NCBI GenBank assembly: GCA_029781465.1
Contig: JAKOWQ010000320.1
Location: 1 to 6,988, forward strand
Source of the DNA: Pseudomonadota bacterium
Lineage (GTDB): Bacteria; Pseudomonadota; Alphaproteobacteria; Sphingomonadales; Sphingomonadaceae
DNA length: 6,988 nt
Direction: 5' to 3'
Within the stretch, counting starts at the first letter, position 1; every line of letters starts with the position of its first letter. Below are positions 1 through 6,902 of the stretch, piece after piece. The notes beneath the pieces were generated by a model. That model was not told the origin of the DNA and ran no database searches. It was given only the letters and a program-made list of their open reading frames with translations. A program made the position numbers and the translations under genes.

Positions 1-1
1 G

Positions 2-766
2 GTGAAGCTGGAGAGTGGCGAGGAAATCGCCGCCCCGATCGTCGCCGCCAACGTCGGCCCGGCGCTGCTTTACCGGCAGATGGTCGATCCTTCCTATCTC
101 GACGCCGATTTCAACCGCCGCATCAAGGGCTACAAGACCGGATCGGGCACCTTCCGGATGAACGTGGCGCTATCGGAATTGCCCGATTTCTCCGTCCTGC
201 CCGGCAAGGCACAGGCCGAGCACCACACCGCCGGGATCATCATCGCCCCGGGCATGGATTACATGGACCAGGCCTTCATCGACGCCCAACAGCACGGCTG
301 GTCGAAAAAGCCGATCGTCGAGATCAAGATCCCTTCGACCGTCGATGACAGCCTTGCTCCCGAGGGCTGCCATGTCGCCAGCCTGTTTTGCCAGCAGTTC
401 GATCCGACCCTCGATTGGGACGCGCACCGTGAGGACGTGGCCGACCTGATTATCGACACGGTCACCGACCACGCACCCAACTTCAAGAACGCGGTGATCG
501 CCCGGCAGATCCATTCGCCGCTCGATCTCGAACGCAAGTTCGGCCTGATCGGAGGAGACATCTTCCACGGCACGATGGGGATCGACCAGCTGTGGGCGGC
601 GCGGCCGGTTCTGGGGCATGGCGATTACCGTTCGCCGATCAAGGGGCTCTACATGTGCGGTTCGGGCACCCATCCCGGCGGCGGGGTAACCGGCGCGCCG
701 GGGCACAACGCGGCCCATGTCATTCTGGGCGATCGTCCGCTGATCCGGAAGATTCTGCGCTCCTGA
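2..766 (+). CDS. FAD/NAD(P)-dependent oxidoreductase, phytoene desaturase/PYROXD2-like (C-terminal part, 5' end outside window)
   Basis: About 254 residues of the C-terminal half of a flavoprotein; the reading frame is open to the left edge, so the first GTG seen is not a trusted start and the N-terminal Rossmann (GxGxxG) FAD-binding part lies outside the window. Members of this family (COG1233, related to phytoene desaturases and to PYROXD2) are usually a little over 500 residues, so roughly half is present. The clearest signature is the C-terminal flavin-contacting segment GLYMCGSGTHPGGGVTGAPG (about bases 644-703), followed by HNAA and a short tail. Upstream segments such as EIKIPSTVDDSLAP and the HGTMGIDQLWAARP block also fit this family from memory. 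The bacterial substrate is unknown, so no pathway is assigned; carotenoid desaturation itself is not implied. The last 47 bp are shared, in antisense, with the convergent transporter gene. Confidence 0.85.
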   Translation: MKLESGEEIAAPIVAANVGPALLYRQMVDPSYLDADFNRRIKGYKTGSGTFRMNVALSELPDFSVLPGKAQAEHHTAGIIIAPGMDYMDQAFIDAQQHGWSKKPIVEIKIPSTVDDSLAPEGCHVASLFCQQFDPTLDWDAHREDVADLIIDTVTDHAPNFKNAVIARQIHSPLDLERKFGLIGGDIFHGTMGIDQLWAARPVLGHGDYRSPIKGLYMCGSGTHPGGGVTGAPGHNAAHVILGDRPLIRKILRS

Positions 767-2027
767 CTGAGAGGTAGACCGGCAGCCCCGCCAGGATCAG
801 CACCGCGCCATAGAGCATCGCTTCGGTCCCGAGGCCCCATTCGGCCCATAGGGTAAAGCCCGCCGCGATCAGCGCGGCGACGGCAACCAGTTGATCTCCG
901 GCCAACAGCCGCCAGGCCGAAAGCGCGCTCATCAGATAGGTGAGCAGCCCCGCGGCGAGGCTGACCGAGGCGACGAAGGTGAACAGATCGGCCATACCCT
1001 TCTGGTAGTTGAGCAGGGTGACCACCGACAGCAGCCCGCTGGAAACCAGATGCGAGCGCACCGGTGTGCCGTGGCGCCCTTCCTGGGCGAACCAGCGCGG
1101 AAATACCCCGCCGCGCGCCATCGCCCAGGGCATTTCCGCCTGGACCAGCACCCAGCCGTTGAGCGTGCCGAAGGCGCTGATCGCCGCTACCAGCGCGACC
1201 ACGCCCGCAACATTGCCGCCCAGGCTCTGGCCAAGGAAATCGGCCACTGGCGCGGGTGAGGCATTGGCCTGATCGATCGGCATGAACTGCGCGAAGGCAG
1301 CGGAGATGCCGAAATAGATCAGGCCCGTCAGCACCACCCCCCACATGGTCGCGCGCGGCACATTGCGTTCGGGCCGGTCGACCTTGTCGGCGGGAACAGT
1401 TCCAGCCTCAAGCCCCAGGAATCCCCAGAAGGTAAGCCCGACTGCGGCCGAGATCGCCGGGGTTGAGATTGCCACTCCCGGATCGGGAGCGCGCGGTGCG
1501 CCGCTGATCCACATCCACAAGGCCATCGCGATCAGCGCCAGCAGCGGCAAGAGCTTGATGACCACGGTCACCTCCTGCAGCCGCCCCGCCGACTGGACGC
1601 CGCGGATATTGACCAGGGTTACGATCCAGACCAGCGTCACTGCCAGCACCGCGGGCAGACCTGGCGTGGTACCGATCCCCGGTACAACCAGGCTGAGCGC
1701 GCTGACCGAAGCCACCGCGACCGCCGCGTTACCGGCCCAGCTCATCACCCAGTAGGACCAGGCGGTGGCGAACCCGGCGAGCGGACCGAAGGCCGTACGG
1801 GCATAGGCATAAGGTCCGCCCGCTTCCGGCACTTTCGCGCCGAGCCGGGCAAAAACCAGCGCCAGTGACAGCGCGCCGACGATCGAGACCAGCCAGCCGA
1901 TCAGCTGGTTGTAGCCCAGCGGGGCAAGGGTGGCGGGCAGAAGGTAGATCCCCGAACCCACCATGTTGCCGACCACCAGGGCCAGCAGTGCCCAGAATCC
2001 CAGGCCGCGCTTCGTTTGCTTCACCAT
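720..2027 (-). CDS. APC-superfamily amino acid/polyamine transporter, AdiC/PotE-like (435 aa)
   Basis: An inner-membrane protein with about 12 hydrophobic segments and the length usual for the basic amino acid/polyamine antiporter group (AdiC, PotE, CadB). TM1 carries GNMVGSGIYLLPA (N21, G24-S25-G26), the unwound substrate-binding helix. Positions matching AdiC binding-site residues are kept: Y92 and N100 (AdiC Y93, N101), W201 and E207 (W202, E208) and W292 (W293). AdiC's A96 and C97 are M95 and S96 here, so the substrate may differ. This alignment was made by eye from memory. The start at 2027 was chosen because a GGGGGGA Shine-Dalgarno run (2034-2040) sits 6 nt upstream and the protein then begins MVKQTKRGLG, directly before TM1. 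The frame continues to an ATG at 2120, but that extension has no transporter features and would overlap the divergent gene. No amino acid decarboxylase, the usual partner of AdiC-type antiporters, is in view, so uptake or exchange remains open. Its last 47 bp overlap the convergent oxidoreductase. Confidence 0.9.
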   Translation of the reverse strand: MVKQTKRGLGFWALLALVVGNMVGSGIYLLPATLAPLGYNQLIGWLVSIVGALSLALVFARLGAKVPEAGGPYAYARTAFGPLAGFATAWSYWVMSWAGNAAVAVASVSALSLVVPGIGTTPGLPAVLAVTLVWIVTLVNIRGVQSAGRLQEVTVVIKLLPLLALIAMALWMWISGAPRAPDPGVAISTPAISAAVGLTFWGFLGLEAGTVPADKVDRPERNVPRATMWGVVLTGLIYFGISAAFAQFMPIDQANASPAPVADFLGQSLGGNVAGVVALVAAISAFGTLNGWVLVQAEMPWAMARGGVFPRWFAQEGRHGTPVRSHLVSSGLLSVVTLLNYQKGMADLFTFVASVSLAAGLLTYLMSALSAWRLLAGDQLVAVAALIAAGFTLWAEWGLGTEAMLYGAVLILAGLPVYLSVRSAESSGSADDRPE

Positions 2028-2103
2028 GCGCGATCCCCCCGCTGTCGCTTTGCTGCAACCTACTGCTTGATTGCTGCGCGTCACCATGTTTCTTGGGGGC
2101 CGC
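2028..2103. promoter_or_regulatory. Divergent intergenic region between transporter and TPR-sulfotransferase
   Basis: This 76-bp spacer is the only noncoding DNA between two genes that diverge, so by position it should hold start signals for both. The two ribosome-binding sites are visible: GGGGGGA on the minus strand (2034-2040, 6 nt before the transporter ATG) and TTGGGGGC on the plus strand (2093-2100), just before the ATG at 2104. I saw no convincing -35/-10 pair on either strand and no clear operator palindrome. The promoter role is inferred from arrangement only. Confidence 0.4.
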
Positions 2104-3714
2104 ATGGCTACGCTCACCACCCAGTCCTGGCTCGCCCGCGCCGGGCGTTATCATCCCCGCCTGATCGCGGCGGCCATGGCGATGAATGCCAACGACCTGC
2201 CGCATGCCGAGCCGCTGCTGCGCCAGCATCTGAAGGACGATCCCTTCGATGTCGCGGCGATCCGCATGTTTGCGGAACTGGCCGGACGGATCGGGCGCTA
2301 CCGCGATGCGGAAAACCTGCTGCGCCGCGCGCTTGAGCTTTCGCCGGCCTTCACCGCCGCGCGGGCCAACCTGGCGCTGGTGCTCTACCGTCTCAACCGT
2401 CCCGAGGAAGCCATTGCCGAACTCAACCAGGTTGCTGAGGAAGAGCCGGACAATGCCGGCCATGCGAACCTCCAGGCGGCAGCATTGGGGCGGATCGGCG
2501 AGTTCGAGGATGCGCTCAGACTCTATGAACAGGTGCTTGAACATGCGCCGCGCCAGCCACGGATCTGGATGAGTTATGGCCATATGCTCAAGACGGTCGG
2601 GCGCGGCACCGATGGCCAGGCCGCCTATCGCAGAGCGATCGCGCTGATGCCCGAACTGGGTGAGGCCTGGTGGAGCCTCGCCAATCTCAAGACCGTGCGC
2701 TTCAGCGACGAAGATATTGCCGCGATGGAGCAGGCGCTGGCGCGCGGCGATATTGCCGAGGAGGACCGCTTCCACCTTGATTTCGCGCTGGGCAAGGCGC
2801 TTGAGGATCGTGGGGCCGTCGATCAGGCCTTTGCCCATTATGCTGCGGGCAATGCGCTGCGCCGCACCCGGCTTGACTATGATCCAGACGAGACCAGCCG
2901 CTTCGTCGACCGCCTGATCGAGATTGCGACGCCGGAGTTCTTTGCCGAGCGCAAGGGCCAGGGCTGCGATGCACCTGACCCGATCTTCGTGCTGGGCATG
3001 CCGCGCGCCGGATCCACATTGGTCGAGCAGATTCTTTCCAGCCACAGCCTGATCGAGGGGACCAGCGAGCTGCCCGACATGCCGGTGATCGCCCGGCGCG
3101 ATCCACGCTATCCGCTGAACCTGCCCGGGATGGGTTCCGATGAAGTGCGCGATGCAGGCGAGGAGTATCTGCGCCGCACCCGCATTCAGCGCAAGACCGA
3201 GCGCCCGTTCTTCATTGACAAGCTTCCCAACAACTGGGCCCACACGGTGCTGATCATGGCGGCCTTGCCTAATGCAAGGATCATCGATCCGCGTCGCCAT
3301 CCGCTGGGCTGCTGCTTTTCCAATTTCAAGCAGCACTTCGCGCGTGGCCAGGCCTTCAGCTACAGCCTGGAGGACATGGGGCGGTATTATCGCGATTATG
3401 TGCGGTTGATGGCGCATCTCGACCGGGTTCAGCCGGGCCGCGTGCACCGGGTGTTCTACGAAAACATGGTTGATGATACCGAGGCCGAGGTGCGCGCGCT
3501 GCTCGGCTTCTGCGGGGTGGAGTTCGAGCAGGCCTGCCTTGCCTTTCACAAGACCGAGCGCGCGGTGCGTACCGCCAGTTCCGAACAGGTGCGCCAGCCT
3601 ATCTTCCGCGAGGGGACCGAGAGCTGGAAGGCCTTCTCGGCGCACCTCGATCCGCTGCGCGCAGCACTTGGCGAAGTGCTCGATGCCTATCCGCAAGTAC
3701 CTGCGGCGTGGTAA
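2104..3714 (+). CDS. TPR-repeat sulfotransferase family protein (536 aa)
   Basis: A two-part protein. Residues about 15-215 form a run of TPR-like helical hairpins (for example around ARANLALVLYRLNRPEEAI and WWSLANL), typical of protein or peptide binding. Residues about 290-530 are a sulfotransferase domain that would transfer sulfate from PAPS. The 5'-phosphosulfate loop is LGMPRAGST (PRAGST at 300-305). The 3'-phosphate motif is IIDPRRHPLGCCFSNF, with R397/R398 and S406. E322 in TSELPD is the likely catalytic-base position by comparison with tyrosylprotein sulfotransferases. FIDKLPNN (D372, K373) and the tail RTASSEQVRQPIFREG are also typical of this TPR-sulfotransferase family, from memory. 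There is no signal peptide or TM segment, so it is probably cytosolic. The start at 2104 has GGGGG about 5 nt upstream; TTG 2071 and ATG 2086 are in frame but less well supported. The acceptor is unknown. The gene lies 109 bp upstream of, and co-oriented with, the receptor gene. Confidence 0.9.
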   Translation: MATLTTQSWLARAGRYHPRLIAAAMAMNANDLPHAEPLLRQHLKDDPFDVAAIRMFAELAGRIGRYRDAENLLRRALELSPAFTAARANLALVLYRLNRPEEAIAELNQVAEEEPDNAGHANLQAAALGRIGEFEDALRLYEQVLEHAPRQPRIWMSYGHMLKTVGRGTDGQAAYRRAIALMPELGEAWWSLANLKTVRFSDEDIAAMEQALARGDIAEEDRFHLDFALGKALEDRGAVDQAFAHYAAGNALRRTRLDYDPDETSRFVDRLIEIATPEFFAERKGQGCDAPDPIFVLGMPRAGSTLVEQILSSHSLIEGTSELPDMPVIARRDPRYPLNLPGMGSDEVRDAGEEYLRRTRIQRKTERPFFIDKLPNNWAHTVLIMAALPNARIIDPRRHPLGCCFSNFKQHFARGQAFSYSLEDMGRYYRDYVRLMAHLDRVQPGRVHRVFYENMVDDTEAEVRALLGFCGVEFEQACLAFHKTERAVRTASSEQVRQPIFREGTESWKAFSAHLDPLRAALGEVLDAYPQVPAAW

Positions 3715-3725
3715 TTCTGCCACGC
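3706..3725 (+). terminator. Weak hairpin at the end of the sulfotransferase gene
   Basis: A 6-bp perfect inverted repeat, GCGTGG (3706-3711) and CCACGC (3720-3725), flanks an 8-nt loop that contains the TAA stop codon. No T-run follows, so it is at best an attenuating or RNA-stabilising stem. Read-through into the receptor gene is plausible. Confidence 0.2.
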
Positions 3726-3823
3726 TTGGCACGGCTTTGCTAACCTTCGGCAGGCATTGGCTTGACGCTTGGCGCGAGTGGAATCAGGTTGCTGCATCGT
3801 CCCGTCAAGAATGTGGGGTTTGC
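3715..3823 (+). promoter_or_regulatory. Leader region upstream of the TonB-dependent receptor
   Basis: A 109-bp noncoding gap. TTGACGC at 3762-3768 matches the -35 half of alphaproteobacterial housekeeping promoters (TTGACGS in Caulobacter). No good -10 partner is seen at the expected distance, so a separate receptor promoter is possible but unproven. GGGG at 3815-3818 is a likely ribosome-binding site about 5 nt before the ATG at 3824. No riboswitch-like structure was recognised. Confidence 0.3.
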
Positions 3824-6361
3824 ATGCGTTCCTCCTCCCGCCGCGCCGTCTCTTCCGCGCTCTTCGCCAGCTCCGCGCTGATCTCGCTGCCTGCCCTGGC
3901 GCAGGATGCACAGGGTGAGGGGGAAGACGACCCGAACGTCATCGTCGTGACCGCGCAGAAGCGCAGTGAAAACCTTCAGAATGTGCCGATCTCGATCCAG
4001 GCGCTGGGCACCAAGAAGCTCGATGAACTCAACATCTCGAACTTCTCGGCCTATTCGCAGCAGCTGCCCGGGATCTCGGCGCAGTCGGCGGGCACTCCCG
4101 GCACCAGCGTGATCTACATGCGCGGCGTTGCTTCGGGCGGCGATGGCAACCACTCGGGCTCGCTGCCCTCGGTCGGTGTCTATCTCGATGAGCAGCCGGT
4201 TACGACGATCGGCGGCAACCTTGACGTTCACGTCTATGACATCGCCCGGATCGAAAGCCTTTCGGGTCCGCAGGGCACGCTCTACGGCGCTTCGTCGGAA
4301 GCCGGTACGATCCGCATCATCACCAACAAGCCCTCGACCGCCGGGCTCGAGGCGCGCGTCGATGGCGAGATCAACCGCATCCAGCACGGCGGCCACGGCG
4401 GCAAGCTCGAAGGCATGGTCAATCTGCCGCTCTCCAGCAGCGCGGCACTGCGCGTGGTCGGCTATTGGCAGCGCGATGCCGGTTATATTGACAACGTTGC
4501 AGGCTCCCTGGCGTTCTGCGGCACCACGGTCTATGACTTTGAAGGCAATGTGGTCGGCTGCCTCAAGGATGGCGTCTCGGTCAACAATGCCGCTTATGTG
4601 AAGAGCAATATCAACTACACCGACAGCTATGGCGCACGCGCCGCGCTCAAGGTCGATCTGGACGATAACTGGACCGTCACTCCTGCCGTGATGTACCAGA
4701 ACACCAAGAGCCACGGGTCCTACGGCTACGATCCGACCGTGGGCGAGCTGATGTACAAGCACTACTATCCCGATTTCCGCAATGACAAGTTCGTTCAGGC
4801 GGCGCTGACCATCGAGGGCAAGATCGGCAACTGGGATGTAACCTATGCCGGCGCCTATCTCGACCGCAAGACCTACTCCGAAAACGATTATACCGACTAT
4901 GCCGAAGCCTATGACAGCTATTATGAGAGCGTCGGCGGGCTGGCCTACTACTTCGCCTATATCGATGGCGCCGGAAGCACGATCGATCCGCGCCAGCGGG
5001 TGATCGGAACCGATCACTTTAAAAAGCTGAGCCAGGAGCTGCGCATTGCTTCGCCGCAGGACGAGCCGCTGCGCTTCGTTGGCGGGCTGTTCTTCCAGCG
5101 CCAGACGAACGCGATCCACCAGGATTACAAGGTCGATGGCCTTGGTCCGCAAGTCTCGGTCAACGGTTTCCCAGGTACGCTGTGGCTGACTCAGCAGGAA
5201 CGCGTCGACAAGGACTATGCTGCCTTTGGCGAGCTTTCGTTCGATCTGACCCCTCAGTTGACACTGACTGCGGGCGGGCGCCTGTTCCGCTATGACAACT
5301 CGCTGGTCGGGTTCTTCGGTTTCGGGCGCAACCCGGGCAACGATTTTTCCGACACGCCCTACAACGGCGCCTGGAGCACCGCGACCGGGGTGGGCAGCTG
5401 CTTCACCACCAATGGTGAGCGGCTGTTCACCAAGGACGAGAACGGCGACTGGCAGCGCACCGGCTCTGGCACCCTTGTCGCTCCGGTCGTGGCGGGAAGC
5501 CCGTGCAACAACCTGGGGGTCTATCAGAACGGCACCGTGGTGCCGACCCGGGCCAAGGGTGACGGGGTGACCTATCGCTTCAACGCCACATGGAAGCCCA
5601 ACAGCGACATGATGGTCTATGCCACGGTCAGCAAGGGCTTCCGCCCGGGCGGCATCAACCGGCGCGGCGATTTCGGCCCCTATGAGCCCGATTACCTCAA
5701 GAACTACGAAGTCGGTTTCAAGACCACGCTGGCGAACGGACTGATCCGCTTCAACGGCGCGATCTATCAGCAGGACTGGAACAAGTTCCAGTTCAGCTAT
5801 CTTGGTCCGAACAGCTTCACCATCATCACCAACGGGCCCGATGCGCGGATTCGCGGGTTCGATCTTGACGCGTCGCTTTTTGCGGGGCCGTTCACCCTGA
5901 ACGTCTCGGGCGCCTATGCCGATGCCAAGATCCTCAACAACCTGTGCCACGCGATCGACCCGACCTATACCTGTTCGGATCCGGACAATTCGATCGACGC
6001 ACCGGCCGGCACCCGCCTTCCGATCACGCCGAAGTGGAAGATGAGCGCAACCGCGCGCTACACCGCCCCGGTCGGCGCGGCCAAGGCCTATGGCCAGCTC
6101 AACATGACCTACCAGGGCTCGGCCCCGTCGGACCTGCGCACCGCCAATGCGGCGATCATGGGCGATCTCAAGGCCTTTGCCCAGTTCAACGCCGCGCTCG
6201 GCGCCGATTGGGACAACTTCAGCATCGAGGCCTATGTCTCGAACATCTTCGACGAACGCGGCGATCTTTCGCGCTACGTCTCGTGCGGGCTGTGCTCGCG
6301 CACCTACATCGTGCCCAACCAGCCGCGGACCTTCGGCATCCGGGTCGGCGCGAAATACTGA
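3824..6361 (+). CDS. TonB-dependent outer-membrane receptor (845 aa)
   Basis: An outer-membrane beta-barrel transporter energised by TonB-ExbB-ExbD. The start at 3824 gives a classic signal peptide: a basic n-region (MRSSSRRAV), a hydrophobic core, and ALA before Q27 as the likely cleavage site. The frame is open back to 3470, but that extension lies in the sulfotransferase gene and lacks export features. NVIVVTAQKR (38-47) is a TonB-box/plug-start motif of the kind common in sphingomonads. The plug follows to about residue 168, with VYMRGV-like (IYMRGV), SVGVYLDEQPV, IARIESLSGPQGTLYG (LYG 153-155) and TIRIITNKP. The rest alternates amphipathic strands with short turns and long loops, including SKGFRPGGINRRG, and ends in GIRVGAKY with a C-terminal aromatic residue as expected for barrel assembly. 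Eight cysteines occur as four close pairs: C232/C246, C526/C561, C708/C717 and C821/C824. The ligand is not readable; no FecA-type N-terminal signalling extension is present. Confidence 0.95.
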   Translation: MRSSSRRAVSSALFASSALISLPALAQDAQGEGEDDPNVIVVTAQKRSENLQNVPISIQALGTKKLDELNISNFSAYSQQLPGISAQSAGTPGTSVIYMRGVASGGDGNHSGSLPSVGVYLDEQPVTTIGGNLDVHVYDIARIESLSGPQGTLYGASSEAGTIRIITNKPSTAGLEARVDGEINRIQHGGHGGKLEGMVNLPLSSSAALRVVGYWQRDAGYIDNVAGSLAFCGTTVYDFEGNVVGCLKDGVSVNNAAYVKSNINYTDSYGARAALKVDLDDNWTVTPAVMYQNTKSHGSYGYDPTVGELMYKHYYPDFRNDKFVQAALTIEGKIGNWDVTYAGAYLDRKTYSENDYTDYAEAYDSYYESVGGLAYYFAYIDGAGSTIDPRQRVIGTDHFKKLSQELRIASPQDEPLRFVGGLFFQRQTNAIHQDYKVDGLGPQVSVNGFPGTLWLTQQERVDKDYAAFGELSFDLTPQLTLTAGGRLFRYDNSLVGFFGFGRNPGNDFSDTPYNGAWSTATGVGSCFTTNGERLFTKDENGDWQRTGSGTLVAPVVAGSPCNNLGVYQNGTVVPTRAKGDGVTYRFNATWKPNSDMMVYATVSKGFRPGGINRRGDFGPYEPDYLKNYEVGFKTTLANGLIRFNGAIYQQDWNKFQFSYLGPNSFTIITNGPDARIRGFDLDASLFAGPFTLNVSGAYADAKILNNLCHAIDPTYTCSDPDNSIDAPAGTRLPITPKWKMSATARYTAPVGAAKAYGQLNMTYQGSAPSDLRTANAAIMGDLKAFAQFNAALGADWDNFSIEAYVSNIFDERGDLSRYVSCGLCSRTYIVPNQPRTFGIRVGAKY

Positions 6362-6385
6362 TCCCTGCCACGGCGGGGCTTGCGC

Positions 6386-6418
6386 AGCGCTCCGGTCCCT
6401 CGCGGGATCGGGGCGTTT
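6386..6418 (+). terminator. Rho-independent-type terminator after the receptor gene
   Basis: A long GC-rich hairpin begins 25 nt after the receptor stop codon. The arm 6386-6399 pairs with 6404-6417 around the tetraloop TCGC (6400-6403). The core CCGGTCCC / GGGATCGG pairs with one G-T wobble, and the full stem can reach about 14 bp with three wobbles. TTT at 6416-6418 and a second TTT shortly after follow on the plus strand; the T-run is short. No T-run lies on the other side, so it fits termination of the receptor transcript better than of the convergent YbaK gene. Confidence 0.6.
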
Positions 6419-6434
6419 CGCGTTTCAGGGGCGC

Positions 6435-6902
6435 CTATTCGGGCAGGCGGCAGATCCGGGTCCAGCTGGCGCCGACCAGTGCGGCCAGTCGCCCGGGTTC
6501 AACCTCGATCGAACTGGTGCGCGATCCTGCCGCAGGAAAGACGCTGGGATAGGCCAAGAGCGAACGGTCAGCCAGGATCGGCAACGGATTGGCAAGGCCA
6601 AACGGGCAGACCCCGCCCACCGCATGACCGGTGGCGGCCAGCGTCTGTTCCGCGTCGAGCATGCGCGGCCGAGCGCCCAGCGCCGCCTTGCACAGAGTGT
6701 TATCAAGCCGGGCATCGCCGCGCGCGATCAGCAGATAGGTGGTCTCGTTCACCCGGAAAGCCAGGGTCTTGGCAATCCGGCCCGGCTCGACCCCCAGCAC
6801 CTCGGCAGCTTCGGCCACGGTCGCGGTTGAGCGGGCATGGTCGATCAGGCGAAGGTCGGGGGCGTGTTCGCCCAGCCAGGCCAGGACACGCTCGGCGCTC
6901 AT
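6435..6902 (-). CDS. YbaK/EbsC-family aminoacyl-tRNA deacylase (155 aa)
   Basis: A small single-domain protein of the YbaK / prolyl-tRNA synthetase INS editing superfamily. Members hydrolyse misacylated tRNAs (for example Cys-tRNAPro by YbaK, Ala-tRNAPro by ProXp-ala) in the cytosol. Family features seen: STATVAEAAEVLGV (25-38); IAKTLAF with the conserved lysine K45, matching the functionally important lysine of YbaK; ARGDARLDN (60-68); and the glycine-rich GGVCPFGL (96-103), which forms part of the active-site pocket. The length is normal. Which mischarged tRNA it clears cannot be decided here, so no gene symbol is given. The ATG at 6902 overlaps the stop codon of the upstream gene (ATGA), which implies translational coupling. 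It converges on the receptor gene, with 73 bp between the two stops. Confidence 0.9.
   Translation of the reverse strand: MSAERVLAWLGEHAPDLRLIDHARSTATVAEAAEVLGVEPGRIAKTLAFRVNETTYLLIARGDARLDNTLCKAALGARPRMLDAEQTLAATGHAVGGVCPFGLANPLPILADRSLLAYPSVFPAAGSRTSSIEVEPGRLAALVGASWTRICRLPE

Noticed and set aside
170..718. 182-codon open frame antisense to the oxidoreductase
   Set aside because: It lies wholly inside the flavoprotein gene, whose family motifs explain the sequence. The antisense translation is Arg/Val/Gly-rich with no recognisable fold.
2028..2120. Longer transporter start at 2120
   Set aside because: The added 31 residues have no transporter character and would overlap the start of the divergent gene. 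The ATG at 2027 has a strong ribosome-binding site and begins just before TM1.
1729..3732. 667-codon open frame antisense to the TPR-sulfotransferase and running into the transporter gene
   Set aside because: It overlaps two well-supported genes. Its last part is the transporter sequence read in a wrong frame, and no domain is visible in the rest. Long antisense open frames are expected at this GC bias.
3727..3741. Sigma-54-like sequence TGGCACGGCTTTGCT upstream of the receptor
   Set aside because: It resembles the -24/-12 consensus TGGCACG-N4-TTGC, but only 9 bases separate GG and GC instead of 10. Sigma-54 promoters do not tolerate this one-base shortening, and no enhancer-binding site was seen.
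3470..3823. N-terminal extension of the receptor frame upstream of 3824
   Set aside because: It lies mostly within the sulfotransferase gene in another frame and would bury the signal peptide about 118 residues inside the protein. The start at 3824 gives a proper signal sequence.
3740..5950. 736-codon open frame antisense to the receptor
   Set aside because: It is a GC-rich shadow frame lying wholly inside the convincing receptor gene apart from its 3' end in the leader region. Its translation has no recognisable domain or motif, and the receptor's family motifs account for this DNA on the plus strand.
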